Shown here: positions 52,978-63,509 of the stretch, one piece after another
Position numbering within the stretch: the stretch's first letter is position 1
How the letters are laid out: the number at the start of each line of letters is the position of its first letter
DNA from: Theobroma cacao
Lineage: Eukaryota; Streptophyta; Magnoliopsida; Malvales; Malvaceae
DNA: 64,000 nt
Assembly (NCBI RefSeq): GCF_000208745.1
Contig: NC_030855.1
Location: forward strand, 22,780,041 to 22,844,040
Reading direction: 5' to 3'
Notes under the pieces: model-generated
What the model saw: only the letters and a program-made list of their open reading frames with translations
Database searches by the model: none
Told to the model about the DNA's origin: nothing
Position numbers and translations under genes: made by a program

Positions 52978-54030
52978 TGAGGTTCATTCCTATGAAAAGC
53001 TTGCTCTTCACTACTGCTATTGTCATTATGGTCCCCTTCTTCAATCTTCATCAGGCTCCTTTCAACAACCTTTTCCAGAACTTAAATGCGTTTTATAAAT
53101 GAATTTATATTCATAAGCATTAATCTAAATATACAGGAAATTTTATAGCACAATCAAAATTAAGTCAGACTGTTTAGCATACTTTTTTCATGTGATAGAA
53201 AAACTTTTGTTTTTTTTTTTGCCTTTATCAAACTTTGTAAATGCATAAAAATAATGTTACCATGGTATTGTTCATATGCAAGCACTAATATACCTAAGAT
53301 CAAATATGCTTGATATGCAAATCAGTAAATGTGCATTTGCAGATAAACTGGCTACAAGCAAGATAGTTTTCCGTGAATAAGATTTTCTATCCTGTGTTTC
53401 TATGCACATAAACCACCTTCAGCGTTTGCTCGTGATGTAGCAGGGGATTGCTTAGGAATATCTCACTTAATTATCACATTATTGCCGTTACCTTCCTTTG
53501 TATCCTCTGTTCAGGGTTTCTTCTCATACTTTTAGAAGGCTAAACAACTGTCAGGCGACCAATTTATTCATATCTTTTTCTTTTTCTCTTATGAAAAAGC
53601 AAAAGAATAATTGTACATCCTTAAAGGATGACTTTTTATGGACTTATTCTTTCAGTGAAAGAGCCTTATAAAAGCAATGACCACATATATTGCTGGACCA
53701 CATCTAAGGAATTTTTACCTCAATATCTCTCTCTCTCTCTCTCTCTCTGATGTTATATGAATGACAAAACCATTACAATAGATGGCATTTGTATCTATTG
53801 GTAGATTCCAGAATGATGCTTCCTTCCTTCCAAGACAGTTTCTATCTTTCTGTTCTTTGCATATAAAATATAACACAAGAATGCATTAAGGATAAGCGAA
53901 GAAAATATAGTGATGGTTCACTTAACTGCATCATTTCATTGTGTATATTTCTGGCTATGTTACAGTATCTGATAATTACTAAATAGCATTCACCAGCTGA
54001 AGGTATATTGCTAACCAAACTCTCTTGAAC
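52978..54030. other. Spacer right of locus 4
   Basis: No gene. A CT dinucleotide repeat lies at about 53727-53749. Confidence 0.5.
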
Positions 54031-54039
54031 CGGTGCTGC

Positions 54040-54125
54040 TTGCGTAACAGCTTTTGCGAAGAGATATTCAATGAATTGGACTATCTACTAAAGGAGATTC
54101 TCACCACTTCTACTGCAACTTTTTC
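54040..54125 (+). pseudogene. Possible MIR399 relic
   Basis: CTAAAGGAGATTC...TTCTACTGCAAC (about 54087-54119) resembles the 3' arm and flank of locus 2 (AATGGAGATT...TTCCACTGCAAC), but the miRNA end is ruined (CTCACC for TTGCCC). CTTGCGTAACAGC near 54039-54052 may be the old 5' flank. No intact P1BS or TATA box is beside it. This is a weak, alignment-by-eye call. Confidence 0.3.
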
Positions 54126-55130
54126 CTCAAGCTCATTCATAGTCATCACTGATTTTTCTATCAACTGAACTTGTCTGAAAATCAATGAATCTAGCTCAAT
54201 ATGTACATAAATTTTAATTTACCTCTTAAATTAAACAGTAAAAGTGTTTTATTTTTCTTTTAAAGGCTGGATACAAGCAAATAGAGATGTTCTCATCATC
54301 AAATTACTGATATTTTCAGTAGATGACACAGCAGCTTAATACACTTTTGTCTAACATTGCATTTTTTGCTTAATCCATGGCATAAAAAATACAACTTCTA
54401 AGCATGGGAGTGAATGACCAAATTTGTTTCACTCTTTCCTTTAACTATTGAGTGAAGTTGGTAGGTGTCTTCAGTAATATGGTACATGACCAGCTCTAAA
54501 TTCCAATATGCACTCACCTGATGTGAGGTGGACCTAAATAATCAACACAATGCAAGGAACAATTAGAGTTAAAACTTGGGAAGTACAAAAGGATAGATGG
54601 AGATTTCAGATAGCAACAATCTATACTTGTGTAATGGTCTGGATTTCTTGTTAATAAGTACCAACCACAAGATAAAAGATAAAAAAATATTTGCTTCTGA
54701 AAGCAGAAGTGCAGAATTGAGTTCAACTCTGGCATCCCGTGTAGTAGTGAACTGCAAATATTATGTTCCAGAGTCTCAAAAAACTATAGAAAGTCTATCG
54801 ACCAAAAACAAAGCCAAAGCCCCTATCCGCGGTTCAGCAAAGGATCTTCCACTCCCATGTGTTTGCTTTGTTGCAAAAGCTGCGGCAGCAGAACCTATTA
54901 TCAACTAGCTAGAGTAAATATACACGAAAACATTATTAATGGAATTGATCTTAGAGCACTTAGATTCTCATCTCTTATGGCCCTTTCATAAACTGTAGTT
55001 AGGACAATTCTTTCAGCACTCTGATATTTCGTTGGACGTATTACCTACTTGAAAAAGGAAGACGGTTTTCCAAGAAAAACAATAACGGGAAGACAACATT
55101 GCTAAGAACACTGGTTTAGAGAAGTAAATC
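54126..55130. other. Spacer between MIR399 loci 4 and 5
   Basis: Short open frames around 54500-54900 on both strands resemble nothing known. No other structure recognised. Confidence 0.5.
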
Positions 55131-55240
55131 ATTGTGTGAGTGAATGGCAGGGCAAATCTCCTCTGGCAAAATAGAACTATGAAGGAGCATAAGCATTTGT
55201 GCTGAAGGAGAATTGCTCTGTAATTCCTCAACTCCACATG
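55131..55240 (-). ncRNA. MIR399: MIR399 precursor, locus 5 (minus strand)
   Basis: On the - strand the mature arm (plus 55148-55168) is TGCCAGAGGAG...TTTGCCCTG: canonical except for G at position 6. The star arm is near 55200-55220. The + strand alternative (TGCTGAAGGAG...GCTCTG) has three departures and no promoter on its side. The flank GAATGGCAGGGCAA is shared with loci 4 and 7. The seed change could weaken pairing with PHO2 sites. Confidence 0.8.
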
Positions 55241-55295
55241 TATCTTGCTTCCATAACCGATGTTTCCTTGGCTGGTTGTAGAGATTCAAGAGCAG

Positions 55296-55398
55296 TATTT
55301 ATAGTGCTCACCATATGATTTCTTTCTAATTTAGGAAATAGATAACACTTATCAATTAAAATAATTTTGGATATGCCAATTGAAGGAGTGGCATATGC
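55296..55398 (-). promoter_or_regulatory. Two P1BS sites and TATA box of MIR399 locus 5
   Basis: On the - strand a TATA box (TATAAATA, plus 55296-55303) lies about 60 bp before the hairpin. P1BS matches follow upstream at 55369-55376 (GGATATGC) and 55391-55398 (GCATATGC, a perfect palindrome). Confidence 0.85.
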
Positions 55399-56539
55399 CA
55401 AGCCAAACCTGTGAAGGTTCCCCATCTAAATCATGGGAAAGTGGTCCTGATTTTCTTATATACGTATCTGCTTTCTCTTGCAAAAGTGATGCCATTTTTC
55501 CCTATGTATGCTTCATTATTATTTATGATTGATAAAACAGTTTATCATTTTGCTTCTCAATTATTATAACCATCAAATTCTGCAAGAAAAATTAACAATT
55601 GTGTCGAACACAAGGACGAGTAAGAGGAGACAAACTACATGACAAACATGGGTATGTCAAATGTCAAACAAGCTGGTTAAAGGCTGGTTCAGGTATTGCA
55701 TTGAGAAATAAAAAATATCCCTTTCAATCATGTGTGCAGCAAATCTTCTATCCATAAAAAAATTGTTTATGCGTCTTTCAACACTTAGGATTCCAATATT
55801 AGTTTAATGTCATTATCAGTTATGAATGCTGTCTGAGAACATGAGAACAGTTAATAAAGAATATTGTACAAGCATATCAGAGCTGGATGGACATATGCTA
55901 ATGGAAAATGTGGACATATGCGAAACATGCATGAGTACACGTAAAAACATGCAGCATCAACAGAAGAATGCTCCTTTGACACTGAAAACCAAAGAGATCA
56001 GAGAGATAAGAACTAGAACATGCCACTGGATCTTCCTTCTCTATCACTCGATATGATTTTTCCTTTTCTCCTAATTTTTTCTGAATGGTGCCTAATCATT
56101 ATTGAGACAAAAAAGAAGTACTTATATTCGATGCTTCACTTTACAGTAAATCTGGTTTCCTGCAGCTTCTTGTGAGCTTTGACCCTTAGAAGAGTGAAGG
56201 GGCGTTAAACTGAAGGACCACATAAATCAGTTAGGTATGTTCTTAACTCAGGTGCCACAGACTAACCATCAAGAAGAATAAAAAACAGTTTTATTTGCAG
56301 AAAAACATGAATAACTCGGAATAAAAAATATATGGGATGCTTAGGCTCATGTTTGTAAAGGACAATCGGAACTCATAAAGAACCTTATGATAATATCTTC
56401 CTCTCCAGTGTCACTAGTCCTTTATGATTCTTTCGGCCCTCCTATTACTTTGATTTCAGAAAAAATTGCCAACCAGATTGTAGAAAGAAAGATGACACGT
56501 CTCACTTACAGCCCACAATTAAAGAAGTGGATAAGCTAA
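55399..56539. other. Spacer between MIR399 loci 5 and 6
   Basis: No gene or hairpin recognised. A 76-codon frame at 55826-56056 matches nothing I know. Confidence 0.5.
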
Positions 56540-56587
56540 GAATATGCTATGTGCAGGGAAATGCCAGACTTTTCCTGGCCTATAAAT
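56540..56587 (+). promoter_or_regulatory. P1BS and TATA box of MIR399 locus 6
   Basis: GAATATGC (56540-56547) fits P1BS and is the same 8-mer as at locus 1. TATAAAT at 56581-56587 follows 33 bp later, about 55 bp before the hairpin. Confidence 0.85.
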
Positions 56588-56637
56588 GAAGATTGAATTT
56601 TGGAACTGCTCATCAGCACAAAAACTGTACTTTCAGG

Positions 56638-56775
56638 TATGAATGCATTACTAGGCATTCGACTTTGGCAATTTGTTACTCAAGGCTGTTAATAGGTCGC
56701 CTTATGAAACAGGAATCGGGGGTAATCTTATTGCCAAAGGAGATATGCCCAGCAATTCAGCTGTACATTTTTCAG
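56638..56775 (+). ncRNA. MIR399: MIR399 precursor, locus 6 (diverged)
   Basis: Mature arm at 56732-56752 is TGCCAAAGGAGA followed by TATGCCCAG: A replaces T at position 14. The 5' arm (56651-56671, CTAGGCATTCGACTTTGGCA) still pairs over most of its length but with more mismatches and a one-base gap than in the other loci. The flanks GCATTAC and CAATTCAGCTG are retained. The promoter is intact, so it may be expressed; whether DCL1 cuts it precisely is uncertain. Confidence 0.78.
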
Positions 56776-58869
56776 TCAATTTGATGTTGCAGAATTTCAT
56801 GGTACTACTTCCAAACCTCAGAAGAAATCTACAATATTATAATCTTTTTACTTCCTTTTATATCCCAGTATGCATTGAAATGTTCAAGTAGGTTCTTGTT
56901 GCTTAGAATTGGAACACTTCAGAAAAGAGGTTACTACTTTTTTACCAGTCTGAAAGTGCTAATGTATTAAAGCATAAGAGAAAGCTTGTAATTTTCTTAA
57001 TGGATTATACAAATCCAAGGAAAAGATCATTCAATTAAAGCAATGCTCTAATTTTTATTCTTGCATGATCTCAGCGCCAACTAAGCCTAATGGATAGCAG
57101 TTAAAAAACACAATGGCAAAGTCAACTAAGTGGCTATGTAGTTTACATGCTTTTTGCCCAAATTTAACTAGATTTATTGATGCAGATAATTAAACTAGAG
57201 CCTATACCTTGCTTTCAACAGACTGCCAAAAGGAACACAGAGAAAAAATGAACTGTTCTGTCTGTGGAGTATTGAGGTAGCAGAAAAACAAAAATCAGAA
57301 TGATAAGAAAATGTCTACTTTACTTCTCTCCAAAATACTCACTGCGTTAACTTTTCTGTTTTTAGTAACTCAGGTATCTCCAGAATGATAACTCTCAACA
57401 AATTATACAAGTTAAAGGTTCTGTGCTATTTCTGATATGCAATTGACTTCCTATATGGTTTAATAGAAACAATAACTACAGTTGCCTTGGTTGCAGAAAG
57501 ACAACAGGCCAAAAAAAAAAGGAGCTAGGGAATATCTTCTCAGCTAAATTATTAATATGCAGACAAGATTTCTATTACTGATCACAAGGGAAATGAGGTA
57601 ATTAAAAGGTAAGTAATATCATATACCAGAATGATATCCAGGGTTAAGTATACAAAATCATATTGATTTCAAGTAGTCAAAAATCTGACTTTGATTGGCT
57701 TATTTTCACCCTACCTGAAGGAAGATATTCATCTATCCATGAGAACATAAGAAAGAAAACAAATCATTGCTTGGTATGATTACCAAACTCTTGTTCACTT
57801 AATAAGCCTTAATTTCAGCATAATATACAAGATGAACAGAGAACAGAAAGAAGAAAGGTTGAGACGAAAGAAAGAAAAGATGAGCAAGTTTTTCTTTTTT
57901 ATTTCTTTCTGGTGATAAGCAGTAGGCAATTCTTTTACCAGAGAAATTCAATCTAAATAAACAGAACCACTGTCGTGCTCAGCTGATTTAGGAGTAATTG
58001 GATCAGCAAGCACAGATACCATATATAGTCTTTTCTTATCCTAATCAAGGAAAAAAGTGCAGGAGTGGTTAATAACTTATTACTACATTCTTGATTACCA
58101 TTAATCTTAGAAACTTGTGAAAACTGAAGAAGTTGGCATTGATCTATTACAGTCTCAGAAAGCTATAAATAATGCTAATCATAAAGGTAAGTAGTCGACA
58201 TCTGTGCTTTTTTCTATGGAGGGCCTCTTGACTTAGATCGCATGTCCAAGGTTAATCTTATAAACCATTGATGTTAAACTTAAACAGTGTATAAGATATA
58301 TGGAGGCCTATGCACCCTTGTACATCAAATGCTTCAGCAGTAACTAATCAACAAGTGCTCTCCTGCATAGGAGATAATAAGCCTGATGATGAAGCAACCA
58401 CATTATCATGTTGGGTTCAAAGAACCTGCTACATGGAGATCCGGTGAAATGACAAGATTCACACTGTTACTACTCCTAATAGTTTTTTACTGTATCAGCA
58501 TTATATTTTGTTCAAACTGACTTGTCTGTTTCCACTTTTGTAATTAGTCTGACTATGAACCTGATCCATTCTCTGAAATCTGTCTCTAGTCTCAATTACC
58601 TTGGAATACTAAAAGTTGCCAACATTAGTGGAACAGATTAGCTGAGACATGGTAAAGATGTAGCCTTTGCCACTTCCAGTTGAGCTTTACCTGTCTTAGA
58701 CTAGCTAATATCATGAGCTGCTCCTTATTGCCTGCCAATTGAAGAAACAAAATGGACAGTCAATTGAGTAGAAATCCTTCAGCAAAAGGCATCCTGAATT
58801 AAGGAAATTGAGGAGTAAGCTGTTTTTGTTGTTTACCGACTAGTTGACATGTGTAGCATACATATGGTA
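56776..58869. other. Spacer between MIR399 loci 6 and 7
   Basis: No gene recognised. A TGCCAAAAGG sequence near 57224 has no paired arm. Confidence 0.5.
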
Positions 58870-59000
58870 ACTGCAGGAATGAATGGCAGGGCAATTCTCC
58901 TTTGGCAAAACAGAAGTCACTAGTTGACATGTGTAGCATACATATGGTAACTGCAGGAATGAATGGCAGGGCAATTCTCCTTTGGCAAAACAGAAGTCAC
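58839..59000. repeat. Perfect 80-bp tandem duplication within MIR399 locus 7
   Basis: Two identical head-to-tail units, 58841-58920 and 58921-59000 (identity extends two bases further left). Each contains the complete mature miR399 arm and its flank. The lack of any difference between the copies points to a very recent event. Confidence 0.95.
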
Positions 59001-59062
59001 GTATGCCATGTCTTCTCTGTGCCAAAGAAGGACTGCACTGTTATTCGTCAACTGCACATCTG
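58870..59062 (-). ncRNA. MIR399: MIR399 precursor, locus 7, with two mature arms (minus strand)
   Basis: On the - strand the star-like arm comes first (plus about 59018-59038, CAGTCCTTCTTTGGCAC), followed by the mature arm TGCCAAAGGAG...ATTGCCCTG at plus 58967-58987, the sequence I recall for rice miR399a-d, then a second identical mature arm at 58887-58907. The proximal arm gives a normal compact hairpin; the distal one could compete for the same star arm with an 80-nt larger loop. The + strand product would be a poor miR399 (TGCCAAAGAAGGACTGCACT). Confidence 0.9.
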
Positions 59063-59112
59063 TGTTTGCTTCCATCACATGGTCAAATAAGCATGGTAAT
59101 TCAAGAGGTCTC

Positions 59113-59151
59113 TTTATATCACATATGATTCGCACCTGAATATGGATATGC
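59113..59151 (-). promoter_or_regulatory. P1BS and TATA box of MIR399 locus 7
   Basis: On the - strand a TATA box (ATATAAAG, plus 59112-59119) lies about 50 bp before the hairpin, with P1BS GGATATGC at 59144-59151 upstream. The surrounding 100 bp is related to the locus 4 promoter. Confidence 0.87.
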
Positions 59152-61246
59152 TAGAAGGATTCATACTTGCGCTTCCTTTTATGCTAATGGTTTTATGGTC
59201 CCCATCATTTTCTCACAATTGATTCTTTGCTGAAGACCAATGGGGAGCATTGACCCCATCAAATAAGAGAAGTACATGCTATTTTGTGGGCCGATGATGC
59301 TAGAAAGGTGAAGATATTCTTGTTTTCCAGGAAACGAATGGCATTTGTTACTGTAAGTACAATTTGTTGTTCTTTCTATTGCATTGATGATCCACTGAAT
59401 CCCCCTGATCCCCTGTCCTTTAGTTTTCCTTTAGAACCATATATAAGTACAAAGCATTGTCCATCGTCACTTAAACTTATGGAATTCTTTAAAGATTTCC
59501 AAATCCTGAAAGCATATATATCTTTTGACTTACAAAGTCTTACAAAGGAACTGCCAAATTACCTGCTGAGAACTAATGTATTTCAAAGGAAATGTTGAGA
59601 TATATTTTCCACTATGTAATGCTAAATAATTTCAGTACTGTGGGTTAATCAACATGTCAGGTGAATCAGAAGGCAATCTCTTCTGAATCCACTCAGCTTG
59701 TATTCCCAGCCTGGACTGAAACCTTTTCCATTGCCTATTACATAATTAAGCTCATCAAGGTAGACCAGATGCCTTTTGGCAAATAAGATAACCTTTGCAA
59801 GCATTGCTGATTAATATGATCAACTGAATACAAATATAGGCAATTACAAAGATGAGCATAGACAATTCTTCCAGCAAATCTAAGCAAATTTATGCATCTT
59901 CTCAAGAACCTTTACCAATACAAATGAAAAGAAAGCAGAGAAAGGTAATGGCCACAAATGAAGATAAGAATGACAAATGGGCGGCAAGGAAAGAGCATAG
60001 TAGTAGATCTTTTGGAATTTGTTGTTCACAAAAAATGTGTATGGCAAAGAGAGAGCATAACTATACTAGATCTCTTGGAATGTGCTGTTCTCCTTTCGTT
60101 TTCATTTTTTACCAGTTTTTTACTTTTTTTTTTTCTGATAGATATCTTTTGATGGACTCAAGTTAAAGGTGGTACATAGAAAATCTGATGCCTTAATTTC
60201 AGGTACATTTGGACCTCCACTAGCTCTTGCCTGTCTTTGAACTTATAGGATCCAGGACCACATTGTTTTGAAGGCAATTTAAAGCAGGATACCATGCTGA
60301 TTTGCCTTCCTTTTTAACTTTCTGCATAGCAAGATAACCTTTCCGACACGTAATGCAGAGGCAATGTGCAGTACAAGGACAGATAGATATTTAGAACAAT
60401 GACAACAAAGAAGAAGGAAAATAGAAAAAATCATCCCAGTTGATAGTCTACTGTCTTTCGTGTTTGCCATCTAAGAGAAAATGTGGAAATTACTCAACAT
60501 GCATGAAACGTATTGAGAAGATGGATAATAAACGTCTCTGATCCCTTAGATGCAGAGATTCTACTCGTGCGTCCTGATTTACTAGTTACACGACTGCCTC
60601 AAGTTAACACTGGGAGCCTGCAAGGCCAATCTTTTGGTCCACCAATGGCCACTCCACTAGTATATAGCAAAGGATGAAAAATTTTATCAAGCCTGATTTC
60701 TCCAAGGCTAATATTTATATACCTCCACAATATAATTGATTAACAATGAAAGCGGATTGATAGATAATTTCTCTGAATGATGGGGAAGCACCAAGAGATC
60801 ATCTGTAGCAAAATGGTCCCGTTGCAACGATAGACTTAATTACCCAAACTGAATATCTTCATTATCCAAAGTAATACCAGAAATTAGGATTGAAATCTGC
60901 AGGCTAATTAAAATTAGGCAGTAGTTCGGTTTCTTTGCACATAAACAATCGTCATACCTTAAAGGGCTTTTTGTATATTGAGGGAAGTGAAGCTGAGCAA
61001 AATATATATATATATATATTGAGGGAAATAAAATAACTAAACCAGCTTAAACATTTTTTCAGACGATATAGTTCAAAACATTTGAAGAATATAAACTGGG
61101 TATTAAGCTTTGAATAGGGTTGCTATCCCTTCTTCTAAGAGAGGAAACGTTGTCAAACCTAGACCAAGTACAGGATGAGGCCAACGGAATCAAAAGGGAC
61201 AGGACCACTTTTCTTTGGAACTAACTAAACAAATTGGATATGTCTC
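59152..61246. other. Spacer between MIR399 loci 7 and 8
   Basis: No gene recognised. Short frames around 59284-59598 and 59852-60166 look random. TA repeat near 61003-61019. Confidence 0.5.
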
Positions 61247-61348
61247 GAATATACTGTTTATATGGAAAATACAGGACCTTTCTCGTTTTTGAGATTGAAC
61301 AAGTCCTGGTAGTTCTTCATCAACAATATATATATATATATATATAGG
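61247..61348 (+). promoter_or_regulatory. P1BS and TA-repeat TATA region of MIR399 locus 8
   Basis: GAATATAC (61247-61254) fits P1BS. A TA repeat at about 61327-61347, ending TATATAGG, can act as a TATA box some 85 bp before the hairpin. The spacing is looser than at the other loci. Confidence 0.65.
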
Positions 61349-61430
61349 CGCTGCCGCGCTGGGACTTGGACTGTGTGATCGACAAAGTGAAGATGCATGG
61401 ATGAATTAGTTTCAAGCTAAGGACGAGAAA

Positions 61431-61540
61431 GATGCATGGATGCATTACAGGGCAAATCTCCTTTGGAAGTCAGCTGAACTCGAGGCATGGGAGATAAGCT
61501 CACTGCCAAAGGAGATTTGCCCCGCAATTCAGCCATGCTA
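61431..61540 (+). ncRNA. MIR399: MIR399 precursor, locus 8
   Basis: A compact, nearly perfect hairpin. Star 61450-61470 (GGGCAAATCTCCTTTGG) and mature 61504-61524 (TGCCAAAGGAG...TTTGCCCCG, as I recall for Arabidopsis miR399d). The stem extends outward through TGCATTA/CAATTCA and GCATGG/CCATGC. A short repeat, AGATGCATGGATG, occurs at about 61391 and 61430. Confidence 0.95.
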
Positions 61541-63500
61541 AACCATTTAGAAAGCTGCACCTTGGTTTACCATCCGAAAGGTAACCCACTGTTTCGGTAT
61601 GGTACTGCCTGATGCTGTAAATACAAACGTAAAGAAGAGGACGATCTCCCTCCTTCTCCAAAGCCCCCCCAACCCTTCTTTTTTTCTTTTCTTGGTAATG
61701 GCCCTTACTAAACATTGCTACTAGTAATATTTATTTTTGAACATTCAACACATTACCATTTATTGTCTCAATCTGTTTCTTTCGAAGAAATTTTCTTTGA
61801 AAAACATAAAAATTATAAGACAGAGATACGAGTAAATGGAATATAATTACCATTTACAAGTGTTTGGAAAATCTCTTATAGAATGATTTAAACAACACTT
61901 ATAATCTTAATGACTAATCATATGCTAACATCCAATTATGATGGCTTCTTCGGCATCTATGGCAGGCGATTAGTCTTGCAGCTGGATGCCTTCCATCGTA
62001 ATGGTCAACTCAACCAATGTCGTCTGCCCACTATCAAAGATTTCACCTAAGATTCATTCAGCAGAATCAAATAAAATCAGTAAATGCTAACATCTAACCT
62101 ATTTTCTATTGATCAGGGAGATAGCAGCAGCAGTGCTTTCACATTGTAGTAGAGAACAACAATCTTATTACATGAAAATGTCTAGAAATAAAATAAACAA
62201 TGATATATCAAATTGAAAACCGCCCTCTAAACAAAATTGTAGGTAAAAAAAACTTATCGTAACATTATCTAGGGAGTAATATGCAAATAATTAAGACAAT
62301 TACGCCCAATCAGCCTAAAAAATTATAACCAAATAAGTAACAGAATTATAAACAAGCGGTGATCCTATGTGTGTCGAGCAATGCATAGACGAGATACAAC
62401 TTCTTAAGCAACAATGCAACAGGGAATACGATTGGCATTTCATTCTTCCCGATCTATGTTAGACCCCAGGCATAAGCTCGGTTGGAATGATACGACATTG
62501 TACCCTGTCTGGTTGCTCAATGAAAGAAGTAGCACAAAATTCTTCTATAGCAGTAGCAGCACGAAAGAAACTAACAAGGTTCCTTATTTCACAATTCGCT
62601 GATTTTCAGAGGTCAAGTCGGAACAGTTTCTGGCCTGTAATTCACGGTCTTCAAAACTGACTCATATAAGATCTGTCGTGTAAAAGTTTAGTTTCACAAG
62701 GACAGTGTTGTTCATTAAAAAGAAAATTGCGCGTGCGCCCACGTGGGAAAGGCCATCAGTAGAGAAACCAGAGACCACCTAACAAGATTCAAATCACGCA
62801 GAACTTTCAATTTTGAACTAACCAAACTTCCAGATCACAATCCTTGATCATCCTCCTCAAATGCAACGAAACTCAAGCAATTCAAACTCTCCGCAATCTC
62901 CTTCACCCACGGCGTCACTTACCCTCCCCAATCTTCGGGTATCAAATTGAACATCGCCGCCCTCGGCTTCCCTTTCAACTTCAACGACTCCACGTGGTGG
63001 AACCTCCGCCGCAGCCGTTCGGGACTCGTCGAGTATCATAGCGCGATCATTATTTGCTTACGTGTCAATCCGTCGAGCTCGTACCAGCACCGGCACACGA
63101 CTGGCAAGGAGCCTCGTTCCTTCAGATCGTCTATGTACGGTATCACGCAACTTAAAACGACGTCGGGTACCCAAGAATTGGACGTCATTTTATTCGTCTT
63201 GTTATCGTTCTACTCTAAAAATCATGCATCCAAAAATCGTTTATGTGAATTGAATTTGAATGGGTCAATTTTCATTTTCTTCCGGCTTCTAGAGAAAGTG
63301 AAACTTGATCTTTATTCGAATCAAAGAGGGATTAAGGACCACTTCATCTTTAACATCACAAAAACAGAGCATGTGTCTCGAATATACTCGTCAAGTGTGC
63401 TTGGCAGAAGCTGAACATTTTTCTTCTTGAAGGCCTTTTCTCGGAACATTTCGTCGTCTATAAATTGATATCAAGGCTTGGAAACTGTTCATAAAGCAAG
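61541..63500. other. Right flank of the MIR399 cluster; GC-richer patch of uncertain coding potential
   Basis: The stretch 62840-63200 is clearly richer in G+C and CpG than its surroundings and stays open in one + frame (62947-63414, 155 codons from a TTG), which reads protein-like near its start ([19 protein letters not shown] with the preceding codons). Other frames are also open over part of it. It may be an exon or exon relic, or simply the promoter/5' UTR of a neighbouring gene. I do not recognise the product. Confidence 0.4.
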
Positions 63501-63509
63501 GTAGAAACA

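Noticed and set aside
57222..57240. TGCCAAAAGGAACACAG, like the start of miR399
   Set aside because: The similarity ends after about 10 nt and there is no star arm or promoter.
52817..59040. Plus-strand reading of MIR399 loci 4, 5 and 7
   Set aside because: The + strand 3' arms end GCGCTG, GCTCTG or GCACTG and depart from miR399, while the - strand arms are canonical or nearly so and have P1BS plus TATA on the correct side.
59768..59790. GCCTTTTGGC palindrome resembling a star fragment
   Set aside because: A short self-complementary word with no partner arm.
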